From contig NZ_LMUU01000027.1 of assembly GCF_009765775.1 (NCBI RefSeq), positions 52,122 to 91,963 on the forward strand: DNA of 39,842 nt. Reading direction: 5' to 3'. A program made the translations under genes and the position numbers. Within the stretch, counting starts at the first letter, position 1. Each line of letters opens with the position of its first letter. Shown here one piece after another: positions 1 to 7,629 of the stretch. The notes under the pieces were generated by a model. That model was not told where the DNA came from and searched no databases. It worked only from the letters and a program-made list of their open reading frames with translations. The stretch comes from Beijerinckia sp. L45 (lineage in GTDB: Bacteria; Pseudomonadota; Alphaproteobacteria; Rhizobiales; Beijerinckiaceae).

Positions 1-949
1 GAGCGCCACCGCCGGCCAGGCGCCGCACGAGCTGTCCTATCTCGGATCGCTTCTGGGTTACGCTGCTGGCGCGCCGGCCGACACGTTGGCCGACTTCCGC
101 GAGCTGATGAAACGCCTTGACATCGGCCGCGCCAAAGGCCGCTGGACAAGCTGGTCGTGGGCCGCGAATGCGCGCGACTGCGACGTCATGGCGGACCTGC
201 TCTACAAAGGCACACGCGCCATCGGTATGCGGCGCCGGCCCGGTGACATCGCGGGATGGCCAGAGGTGCAGCGCGAATTGGCGCCGACGGCCCTTACCCC
301 GGCAGAGCGCCGGTTATATGAGGCGACGTGGCGCGAGTTTCGGCGCGAGTGGGGCCTATTCGGCGGCAGTCATCGCCGGCCGGCCGGCTGGGCCGCGGAT
401 CTTCGCTTCCGGCAGAAGGCCAGCCTGTTGCGGATCGCCGGATCCACCGACTTCGCGCAGGATCTGCTCGCCGCCGATCAACAGGTCGCGATTTCCGTCG
501 CTTTTCTCGAGACGAGCGCAGCCTTCGTCGAGAAGCTCTCGGGCCGCGGCTGGCATATCGGCGAAATTAATGGCCGGCAAACTGGCGACGTGAACGAAGC
601 GGTGCGGATCGCATTCCAGACCGGGGCGATCGACGCCGTCGTTTTTACGGTGACGGAGTCGATTTCGCTTCATCAAAACGAGATGCCCGGCGGCGAGCGG
701 ATACGATCACTGATCGTCCACGATATCCGGCACAGCGCGATCCAGCTCGCGCAGATCGAGGGACGTTGCCACCGCGACGGCGAGAAGGCGACGATCTACC
801 TCGCCTACGCGGAGGACACAGTCGAAGAAGCGATTACTGCGACGGTCGCGCGCCGCATGGCCTCAATGGAGGCAATGGCGGGAGAGGACGTCGCCCTTCT
901 CGACGACATTGTCGCCGTGATCCAGAGCGCGGTCGAGGAACGGACATAA
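1..949 (+). CDS. SNF2/DEAD-like helicase, C-terminal part (5' end outside window)
   Basis: The reading frame is open from the left edge (first full codon at base 2) to a stop at 947-949, so about 315 residues of a longer protein are visible. The last third carries features of the second RecA-like lobe of superfamily 2 helicases: a motif V-like stretch (VFTVTESISLHQ) and a motif VI-like stretch (QIEGRCHRDG), where Q, G, R and the final R would contact ATP. This suggests an ATP-dependent DNA translocase of the SNF2 type, as often found on phages, plasmids and integrative elements. The ATP-binding Walker motifs would lie outside the window. It ends 54 bases before the stop of the convergent GntR gene. 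The family assignment is by motif only; the exact subfamily and role are not recognised. Confidence 0.6.
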   Translation, partial: SATAGQAPHELSYLGSLLGYAAGAPADTLADFRELMKRLDIGRAKGRWTSWSWAANARDCDVMADLLYKGTRAIGMRRRPGDIAGWPEVQRELAPTALTPAERRLYEATWREFRREWGLFGGSHRRPAGWAADLRFRQKASLLRIAGSTDFAQDLLAADQQVAISVAFLETSAAFVEKLSGRGWHIGEINGRQTGDVNEAVRIAFQTGAIDAVVFTVTESISLHQNEMPGGERIRSLIVHDIRHSAIQLAQIEGRCHRDGEKATIYLAYAEDTVEEAITATVARRMASMEAMAGEDVALLDDIVAVIQSAVEERT

Positions 950-1003
950 TCACGGGCCCGGCCGGCTGCGCGCGCATGCTCCTGCGCAACACCGCGGGCG
1001 CGG

Positions 1004-1717
1004 TCAGCCTCTGCGGTTGGCTAAGACGCGGCGTGGCGGTGTCGGCTCGATCATCGATGCGATCGTGTCCTGCAGCGCCGTAAGGTGGTTGGTCATTGCC
1101 GCATCCGCCGCGCTCTCGTCCATCGCGAAGACTGCCGCGATGATGCGGCGATGTTCGACGTTGGAGCGTTCGATCATCCCAGGATGGGATGCGATCTGCC
1201 GTCGGTAGGGTTCGAGCCGTTGCCGCAAAGATCGGGCCTGAAGCGCGAGAAACGCGTTCTGGCTCGATCGGTAGATCGTTTCGTGAAACACGACATTGGC
1301 TTTGTAGAAAACCTTGGGATCGGCCACGCTCGAAGCCGCTTCGCAGGCCTCCTGGGCCTTCAGGATGGTGCTGCGATCGGCGAGCGTGTGGCGTCGGGCC
1401 GCGGCGGCCGCGCAAGCCCGTTCCAGCACCGCCATGGTCTCGACCATCTCGACGATGGCGCGCGCGGTGAGTGTCGCGACGAAGGCGCCCTGATGCGGCC
1501 TGATCTCGACGAGGCCGCCCGAGGTCAGCGCCTTCAACGCCTCGCGCACCGGCGTTCGCGACAGGCCGAAGCGTTCGCCTAGCGCTTCCTCATCCAGCTT
1601 TTCACCAGGGATGAAGCGGCGGGCCAGGATGTCCTCTTCGAGCTTGAGGCGCAGGCTTTCGGCCCGCGTGCGCGCGGCTGGCAACGGCTCAACCCTCTTC
1701 GTCCGGGACGTTTCCAT
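1004..1717 (-). CDS. GntR-family transcriptional regulator, FadR/FCD subfamily
   Basis: 237 residues, the usual size. An N-terminal winged helix (about 18-80) contains the typical ALGERFGLSRTPVREALKAL recognition region. A C-terminal all-helical FCD ligand domain (about 90-225) has histidines in FHETIYR, EHRRII and MTNHL, the usual metal/ligand positions. Such proteins are effector-responsive repressors that often sense organic acids. The gene lies 19 bases downstream of the large molybdoenzyme gene on the same strand, so the two are probably co-transcribed and the regulator may control their shared promoter near 5164. The start is ATG at 1717; its ribosome site is weak. Family call is secure; the effector is unknown. 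Confidence 0.9.
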   Translation of the reverse strand: METSRTKRVEPLPAARTRAESLRLKLEEDILARRFIPGEKLDEEALGERFGLSRTPVREALKALTSGGLVEIRPHQGAFVATLTARAIVEMVETMAVLERACAAAAARRHTLADRSTILKAQEACEAASSVADPKVFYKANVVFHETIYRSSQNAFLALQARSLRQRLEPYRRQIASHPGMIERSNVEHRRIIAAVFAMDESAADAAMTNHLTALQDTIASMIEPTPPRRVLANRRG

Positions 1718-1736
1718 CGTGAGTTCTGCAGGCCTT

Positions 1737-4700
1737 TCAAATGTCGAGGGTCAGGGCCGATAGCGGAATGGCGGCGCAGGGCAGGATGCGACCGTCGCCA
1801 GGCTTAGCGGTCCCTTCGGGGTGGGCCACGGTCCCGCTGATGAGGCCCAGCGCACAGCTTTCGCATTGACCGGTCCGGCAGCCGCTCGATGCCGTGATAC
1901 CTGCCGCTTCGATGAGATCGAGGATCGACATCAGGCCGGGCACCCATTGCAATACGGCGCCTGAGCGCGCGAGGCGGACCTCCTGAGGTCCCGTGTCGCT
2001 TGGCACGGCGGCGCGGCTCGACGGGCCGAAGGCTTCGAGGCGGATGCGATCCGCCGCGACGCCCGCGCGCTCGAGGCCGCTGGTGACGTCCGCGATCATG
2101 CCCGGCGGCCCGCAGATGTAGATCGGCGAGGCCGGCGCAGCCGCTTCGAGAATGGCGGCGGCCGTGATGCGGCCCTCCCGATGATTTCGGGCCGCGCGAT
2201 CCGCATCCGTCGGCGCGCTGTAGAAGCTGGTGATTGTGAGACGCGGCAGATCGCGTTGCAGCACGCCGAGCTCGCTGCGGAAGGCGTAGTGCGCGCCAGA
2301 GCGGACGCCGTAGAGCAAATGGACCGGTCCGGTCCATTTGCTGTCACGAAGCTCGTGCAGCATGGCGAGCAGCGGCGTGATGCCGATCCCCGATGCGACC
2401 AGCACCGGCGGATCGTGGTCGGGCAGCGCAGCGCCGAGATGAAAACCGCCCTTCGGCGCCATGACCGAGACCCGCAGCGGCAGGGCGGCGGCGTGCAGCA
2501 AGTCCGATAGCCCGCCATCGCGCGCCCGTTTGACCGAGATACGGTAGCTCTCAGCGCCGCTTGCGCGCGACAGCGTATAGCAACGCACCCGTGCCGCCGC
2601 GCCGGGACTTTCCACACGGAGGGTGATGTGCTGACCGCCACGCGCCGCCGGCAACGGGAGTCCATCGGCCGACGTCAGGGTGAAAGAGACGATGTCCACG
2701 GTCTCGCGAACGGCGTCGCCGAGGTCGAAGACGCGCCATCCAGCCCAGGCGGCGCCCGACTTGATCGGCACGATGTCGCATATCGCGGAGCGCAGCCCCG
2801 TTGCCCCGCTGACCGGATCAGACCGGTCGTCGGCGATCAGGCGATTGAAATTGGCGCCAGTGTCCTCGAACGCGTCGAAGGCTGGTCGTCCGATCGCGGC
2901 GTTGCCTTGCCACCAGCCATATTGCGCACTGACCACGCGAGGGTCGAAGGCGCTATCGAGCTTGGTCCGCATCCGAGCCCGGCCATGTGCGGTGCAGATG
3001 TCGACCCAGTCGCCTTCCGCGATGCCGCGGCTTGCTGCAGCATCGGGATGCATCGTGACCTCCGGGTCTGGCGAACGCCGGCGCAGGGACGCAACATGCC
3101 GATGCTGGCCATGGCAATAATGGACGACTTTCGCCGAGGTCAGGACGAGTGGGAATTCGCGGCTGGCTGCGCCCATCGGCGTTTCCGCCGGCTCGACGAA
3201 GCGCGGCAGCGGGTCCTCGCCCGCGTCGCGAAACACTTCGGAAAAGATTTCGATTTTGCCCGTTTGGGTTTTGAACCCATCAGTGCGGTAGCGGAAATAA
3301 TGCGGTTTGCCTTCGACGCTGATCCCACTCGGGTTGGCGCGCAGAGCGGCGAGCGACAGGTCGAGGGGCGCGAGCAACGCATCGAGGGCGGCGTCGATGT
3401 CGCCGTCCCAGAACAGATGTCCGAGTCCAAGCCGCTTTGCTAGTTCGAAGACGATGAACCCATCGGAGCGGGATTCGCCCTCGCTCGCGATCGCGGCCTG
3501 ACGGTATTGGACGAGGTTGTTGGCGCGCTGGCTGCCGTCGAAGCCTACGGCGACGGCATCGCGCTCCCACGGCGTGTTGATGGGCAGAAAGATATCGGCG
3601 AAGGCAGCCGTCGGGGTCATCACGATGTCGGCGTGAACGTAGAAGTCGAGCGCAGCCAGCGCCCGTTCCCCGCGCTGGCCGTTGGCGTGATTGACGAGGA
3701 AGTTGCGGCCGAAACCGACCAGCGCCTGGATGCGGTAGGGATCGGCGTCGAGGATGGCGTCGTACAAGGCGTCGGAACCGATCCAGCCGTTACGGCCCGG
3801 GCCGAGCGCCGAGTTTTTCAGGCCGACGCATTTCGCCCGCTGTTTGGCGGAGATGAAGGCCGCGCCGCTGACGCCGAACGCGGCGGGCTTGGCGAAGTCG
3901 ACATTGCCGCCCGGCGCATCGAAACTGCCGGTCAGGGCCATCAGGGTTGCGATCGCCCGATCCGTCTGGGTTGCATTGGTGTGCTGGCCGACGCCGGACC
4001 AGGCATAGTAGCTTACCGGGCGCGCCTCGAAGAGCAGCCTGGCGGTGTCGCGAACCTGGGCGGCCGGCACCCAGGCCACCTCTTCGACCCGTTCCGGCGG
4101 ATAGCTATCGCAGAGGTCGCGATAGAGACCGAAGGCCGTGCGGCAGGCCATCGTCCCACCGTCCGATGCCGGAAGCGCCGCGGTGTGTTCCAAAACGGGT
4201 GTAGCACCGTCCCGATAGAGGCGAAGCGTCGGCGAATAGGCGATCGGACCATGGACGCTCCAGGCGACGAGATCGTCGGGCTCGGCCTGTGGCGGACGGA
4301 CGGAAAGCTCGCCAGCGCGCAAAAAACGGTCGGTGTCGGCCCGCACCAGAAGCGGGCCGTTGGTCCAGTCGCGAACGAAGGCGGCATCGTACCAGCCGTT
4401 GCGGATCATCTCGCCGGCGATGCCCAACGCCAGCGCACCGTCGGCGCCAGGTCGCACGCGCAGCCATTGGTCCGCGCGGGCCGCGAACCCCACCCGACGG
4501 GGGTCGACAACAACGAGCCGGGCGCCACGCGCCTTGGCGGCGCTGGCCGCCGTCGCGTGGTCAAGCCAGGTTGCGCTCGGGTTATGCCCCCAGAGCACGA
4601 TACACTCGGATTGTTCAAAATCCGGCGACGCGATCCCGCGCCCGAAGGTATAGGCGTGCGCGTGATCCTTGTGCCAGTTGCAGATCTCGGTGCCCGAGGC

Positions 4701-5120
4701 GACGTTCGGGCTGCCGAAAGCGTTGGTGAAGCGCTCGATCCAACGCAGGTTGTCGGAGATCGGAGTGCCGCTCGGCGTCGTCAGGCCGAAAGCGACCGCC
4801 TCGGCGCCGGATTCGTTGCGGATGCGATCGAGCGCGGCGGCGGTGGTCGTCAGGGCTTCGTCCCAAGAAATGCGGACCCAGCCGGGGTCGGGATCCCCTT
4901 TCGGGCGGGTGCGCTTCAAGGGATGGAGCTGCCGCTCGGTGTTGTAGATGATCTCAGGAGCGGCGCGGCCTTTGATACAGAGCGCCTGTCCTGTCGGATG
5001 GTCGGGATCCGGCTCCTGGCCGATGAAGCGGCCGTCTTTGGTGACAAGGATCGCGCCGCACCGCGACTTGCACAGTGCGCAATACCCCTTGCTTCGCGTT
5101 TCGGAGGTGGACGCCTGCAC
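1737..5120 (-). CDS. Molybdopterin oxidoreductase fused to FAD/NAD reductase and 2Fe-2S ferredoxin domain
   Basis: A 1127-residue single-chain redox enzyme. The N-terminal part (to about 770) is a Mo-bisPGD oxidoreductase of the DMSO-reductase superfamily, with a 4Fe-4S site from Cys14, 17, 21 and 48 and a later TEICNW segment whose Cys could ligate molybdenum. The middle (about 785-1030) is a ferredoxin-reductase-like module with RCYTLS (FAD), GIGITPLLAM and ICGPPGM (NAD) motifs. The C-terminus is a plant-type 2Fe-2S domain (Cys1081, 1086, 1089, 1115). Electrons would run NAD(P)H-FAD-2Fe-2S-4Fe-4S-Mo, or the reverse. No Tat signal is visible, so it is probably cytoplasmic, like assimilatory nitrate reductases. 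I chose GTG at 5120, which has TGGGGAT about 7 bases upstream; TTG at 5135 lacks a ribosome site. The substrate is not predictable. Confidence 0.88.
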   Translation of the reverse strand: MQASTSETRSKGYCALCKSRCGAILVTKDGRFIGQEPDPDHPTGQALCIKGRAAPEIIYNTERQLHPLKRTRPKGDPDPGWVRISWDEALTTTAAALDRIRNESGAEAVAFGLTTPSGTPISDNLRWIERFTNAFGSPNVASGTEICNWHKDHAHAYTFGRGIASPDFEQSECIVLWGHNPSATWLDHATAASAAKARGARLVVVDPRRVGFAARADQWLRVRPGADGALALGIAGEMIRNGWYDAAFVRDWTNGPLLVRADTDRFLRAGELSVRPPQAEPDDLVAWSVHGPIAYSPTLRLYRDGATPVLEHTAALPASDGGTMACRTAFGLYRDLCDSYPPERVEEVAWVPAAQVRDTARLLFEARPVSYYAWSGVGQHTNATQTDRAIATLMALTGSFDAPGGNVDFAKPAAFGVSGAAFISAKQRAKCVGLKNSALGPGRNGWIGSDALYDAILDADPYRIQALVGFGRNFLVNHANGQRGERALAALDFYVHADIVMTPTAAFADIFLPINTPWERDAVAVGFDGSQRANNLVQYRQAAIASEGESRSDGFIVFELAKRLGLGHLFWDGDIDAALDALLAPLDLSLAALRANPSGISVEGKPHYFRYRTDGFKTQTGKIEIFSEVFRDAGEDPLPRFVEPAETPMGAASREFPLVLTSAKVVHYCHGQHRHVASLRRRSPDPEVTMHPDAAASRGIAEGDWVDICTAHGRARMRTKLDSAFDPRVVSAQYGWWQGNAAIGRPAFDAFEDTGANFNRLIADDRSDPVSGATGLRSAICDIVPIKSGAAWAGWRVFDLGDAVRETVDIVSFTLTSADGLPLPAARGGQHITLRVESPGAAARVRCYTLSRASGAESYRISVKRARDGGLSDLLHAAALPLRVSVMAPKGGFHLGAALPDHDPPVLVASGIGITPLLAMLHELRDSKWTGPVHLLYGVRSGAHYAFRSELGVLQRDLPRLTITSFYSAPTDADRAARNHREGRITAAAILEAAAPASPIYICGPPGMIADVTSGLERAGVAADRIRLEAFGPSSRAAVPSDTGPQEVRLARSGAVLQWVPGLMSILDLIEAAGITASSGCRTGQCESCALGLISGTVAHPEGTAKPGDGRILPCAAIPLSALTLDI

Positions 5121-5163
5121 AGAACAGATCCCCAAGGTGCGTTATCAGAGCGTTGAAGGCAAG

Positions 5164-5173
5164 ATTATACAAT
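5164..5173 (-). promoter_or_regulatory. Probable -10 box/operator for the molybdoenzyme-GntR operon
   Basis: On the minus strand the sequence reads ATTGTATAAT. It contains a perfect TATAAT about 44 bases before the GTG start at 5120, and it is itself an 8/10 inverted repeat resembling TTGTATACAA-type operators of FCD-GntR proteins. A short perfect palindrome (CACTTTAGTG, 5177-5186) lies immediately upstream. No good -35 box is seen at 16-18 bases spacing. Autoregulation by the GntR product is an inference from position and motif likeness. Confidence 0.45.
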
Positions 5174-5230
5174 TTTCACTTTAGTGCATGCGCGGAAAAT
5201 GGGCAGATGCGGGAGCCGGCCTGCCGGTTG

Positions 5231-5650
5231 TCAAGGCACTGTAAGGCATTGAACATGCAAAGCATCAGCATTGCCAGTGCACGGCGTAGCCGCCGTAGCC
5301 GGTGCACCAAAAGGTCTTCCGCCGCTAGCCGCGGCGTCGACCGAAGCCCTCTTTTTGCGCCTGCTTCCTGCGAGCGTCTTCCACCCGATATATCTTGGCA
5401 CTGATCGGTCAGTCCGAGTTCGACCGGCGTTTCCAGCAACGCATCCCAGCCTTCTTGTTCGGCCCGCGCCGGAATCGCAAACAGATGGCGTTTCGCTTGC
5501 CACATCGTCCATACATGGCGCGCCAGGGACATCCCGTGCAGCCCGTAAAGCATGCTGTTCAACATGACCCCGATTATCGTCCGCCGGACGTGCTGACCGG
5601 TCCCGCTCAGGCGGAAGAGCTCTGATGATTTCCCATTCGGCGGCACTCAA
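5231..5650 (-). pseudogene. Degraded IS5-family (IS427-like) transposase N-terminal remnant
   Basis: Pieces of an IS5-type transposase are spread over two minus-strand frames. AAEWEIIRALPPERDRSARP and PADDNR, next to 5650, match the usual start of the protein. In another frame, GWDALLETPVELGLTDQ and then SQEAGAKRGL match the segment before the first catalytic Asp. Stops and frame changes interrupt the reading, and the DDE catalytic core is absent, so it cannot be active. No terminal inverted repeats were identified. It sits between the molybdoenzyme promoter and the start of a less G+C-rich catabolic region, which fits a scar of past insertion or recombination. Identification is by remembered family motifs, not by a search. 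Confidence 0.62.
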
Positions 5651-5737
5651 ATCGCCCCCAACTCATGCGCGCGTCGCTCAAGATGCACGCTTGAATCATC
5701 GCCACCGCGATCCGGGAACCCGCCCTGTCACCAGAGC

Positions 5738-6700
5738 CTAAACGACCGCGGCAAAGAGATCAGCGAAATCGGGAATTTTTTCGATAAGCCCGTGCTCTAC
5801 GGCGTAGCGCATAGCGGTCGACAAATTGTTTCGATTTGACGGGGTAAGACCGAACTCCCACGGGTCCCGACCAAGTACCTTCGTTTGATCCACCCACGCG
5901 GCCTCCAGCCAAGCCAAAGGAAACGTCCTGTCACCCGCGGCCCGTTCGTAGCAAAGCAGCTTCGAGGACTCGAACGCCGCCTGAAGTCGTTTCGGCAACC
6001 AGGGGTGTTCGTCGACGAGCCGCTGTCGAATCGCCGTCACATGCATGATCGGAAAGATGCCGGTCTCATCGAAATACGTCCGTTCCCGGGCACAATAATC
6101 TGGAAACAGCCTGCGAACGCCAGAGTCGCCACTTATGATAGACTTCGGGGTTTGCGGCGTAGAAAGGGCATCGACCTCGCCGGCACGGAGAAGGTCAATC
6201 CCGCGTCGCCCGGGAGTCGGTCGAATCTTCAAATCACCGGGGCCGGCAAATAGACCACGCTCCTCGCGCTCGGTAATCCATTCGATCGATCGTTGTCGAA
6301 GCCCAAACGAGTCGTTCAGAATCCCACCAATCCAGATGTTGCTGGCAGCCTGCACGGTGGGACAAGCGATACGAGCCCCTTGAAGCTGTCGAGGGTGTTC
6401 GATACCTGATCTCGTTGCGACGTATATGCTCCCATGCCTGAATTTACGAAACAAGAATACAGGGATCGCAGTGATCGCGATGCCGGCCTGCTTGGCGATT
6501 AAATAAGTGAACAGGTTCAGTTCGCATACGTCGAAGGCCAGACGGTCGACCATAGCCGCGTGTCGAACCGCGTTCGTCATCTCCGGCAAGAATTGCATGG
6601 CGACACCGTCGATCGCGACAGAGCCGTCTCGCAATCCCCGGGTCAGTTCGAAGCGATCGCAGGCGACTGTCAGTTCGAGACTCACTGTGCGCTGTCCCAC
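5738..6700 (-). CDS. 4,5-dihydroxyphthalate decarboxylase-like protein, leaderless periplasmic-binding fold (copy 1)
   Basis: 320 residues with the features of the family annotated as 4,5-dihydroxyphthalate decarboxylase: an N-terminal LTVACDRFELTRGL strand-turn, FPIMHVTAIRQRLVDEHPWL in the middle and WEFGLTPSNRNNL near the end. The fold is that of ABC substrate-binding proteins, but there is no signal peptide, so the protein should act in the cytoplasm, either as a (de)carboxylase-like enzyme or as a ligand sensor. It is clearly paralogous to the product of 11196-12176. It is the last gene of the minus-strand run, 12 bases after the DUF3891 gene. The start could be GTG at 6700 or GTG at 6685; the latter has a GGGA about 9 bases upstream and aligns better with the paralogue. 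Confidence 0.75.
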   Translation of the reverse strand: MGQRTVSLELTVACDRFELTRGLRDGSVAIDGVAMQFLPEMTNAVRHAAMVDRLAFDVCELNLFTYLIAKQAGIAITAIPVFLFRKFRHGSIYVATRSGIEHPRQLQGARIACPTVQAASNIWIGGILNDSFGLRQRSIEWITEREERGLFAGPGDLKIRPTPGRRGIDLLRAGEVDALSTPQTPKSIISGDSGVRRLFPDYCARERTYFDETGIFPIMHVTAIRQRLVDEHPWLPKRLQAAFESSKLLCYERAAGDRTFPLAWLEAAWVDQTKVLGRDPWEFGLTPSNRNNLSTAMRYAVEHGLIEKIPDFADLFAAVV

Positions 6701-6712
6701 ACGGTGCGATGA

Positions 6713-7492
6713 CTATACAAAGGTGTATTCTCGATATTTGTGCGGCGCCGCGAAGTACGCGATCCTGAATTCGGTCTCGCTGGCATAGGTCTTTGGCGCG
6801 AGCTCCATATAGAGGAAGCCGACCTTTAGGCCTGCCGCGTCGAATGGAAACGGAGAGACCTTTACGACGCCCTCTTCGACAAGCTCCATCCGCAACGCAA
6901 TGCCCGGCGCTTTGCCGTATCCCGTCGGTACTAGCTCGAAAGTCCCCTCTTGAAATTCCTTAGTGCAAAATGCCAGCGAGAAGACGTCGAAGAACTGCAG
7001 CATCTGGTAGTCGGTTGCGATCTCGTCCTTGGAAAAGGCTTGCGATACGGAGCGCTGAATCTGTTCGTGCTTTTCGATGAATTCAACAACGAGAGGTTCG
7101 GTGGAGGGCTTGTTTAGCGGCGCAGGTGTCTTCACGGCGCCATAACGATTTCGCCATAGCCCCGTCCGATGCATGCTCATCAAGAGTCCCGCATAGGGGT
7201 CGATGCCAGACAGCCATGAGATCGCCCGCGCATGTTCTGCGAGATGCTTGGCTGTGTTAGGGACCTGAAAGAAGGTCGGCGTCGCCTGCCGATCAACGTC
7301 GTACGATGGCTCCGTCTCGTAGCGGGACCAACCAGCATCGTGAAAGGTTGCGGCGCGTAGCAAGGATTCACGCCTTCGGGGAAGTTCAAAGGTCGAATTG
7401 CCCCAGTGAGCTGCGAATTGCCCGGCAAGCCTCGCGTGATCTGTCTGGTTGATCAGGATAAGCGTGCCGTCTGCCGAGGTCCTTACAATCAT
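6713..7492 (-). CDS. DUF3891 family protein
   Basis: 259 residues, full length for DUF3891. The family start MIVR followed by LINQTDHARLAGQFAAHWG is clear, as is the following FHDAGWSRYE segment, whose His-Asp pair suggests a metal-binding HD-like site; a further MHRTGLW motif follows. The function of the family is unknown to me. The segments shown are consistent with a soluble hydrolase acting on a small molecule, but this is speculation. ATG at 7492 has GCAGG about 5 bases upstream. The gene ends 12 bases before the decarboxylase-like gene and is preceded by a 137-base gap holding a perfect inverted repeat (7564-7580), so the two may have their own promoter. Confidence 0.8.
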   Translation of the reverse strand: MIVRTSADGTLILINQTDHARLAGQFAAHWGNSTFELPRRRESLLRAATFHDAGWSRYETEPSYDVDRQATPTFFQVPNTAKHLAEHARAISWLSGIDPYAGLLMSMHRTGLWRNRYGAVKTPAPLNKPSTEPLVVEFIEKHEQIQRSVSQAFSKDEIATDYQMLQFFDVFSLAFCTKEFQEGTFELVPTGYGKAPGIALRMELVEEGVVKVSPFPFDAAGLKVGFLYMELAPKTYASETEFRIAYFAAPHKYREYTFV

Positions 7493-7563
7493 GATGCCTG
7501 CTCAATCTTCGCTACCCGAGGTCCGGGTGTTTTTCAAAGAATTAACAATGTTCCGAAGCAGTC

Positions 7564-7580
7564 TGTCGGATTGTCCGACA
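7564..7580. promoter_or_regulatory. Perfect 7+3+7 inverted repeat before the DUF3891 gene
   Basis: TGTCGGA-TTG-TCCGACA is a perfect inverted repeat in the 137-base gap between the amidase stop and the DUF3891 start, 72 bases upstream of the latter. The minus strand then becomes A+T rich (TTGTTAATTC), which fits a promoter. It could be a regulator operator or a weak hairpin; no T-tract makes it a clear terminator. Confidence 0.4.
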
Positions 7581-7629
7581 TTCCGCAAGCTGATCGATCC
7601 GGCGGTACATCCGCAAGAGCATTGTTTGC

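Noticed and set aside
1200-1240. tRNA-like GGTTCGA string
   Set aside because: Inside the GntR gene and without an acceptor or anticodon stem; no tRNA was found in the window.
3507-5156. 549-codon plus-strand frame opposite the molybdoenzyme
   Set aside because: Lies antisense to a gene with clear domains; the product has no recognisable motif and its length follows from high G+C in the opposite strand.
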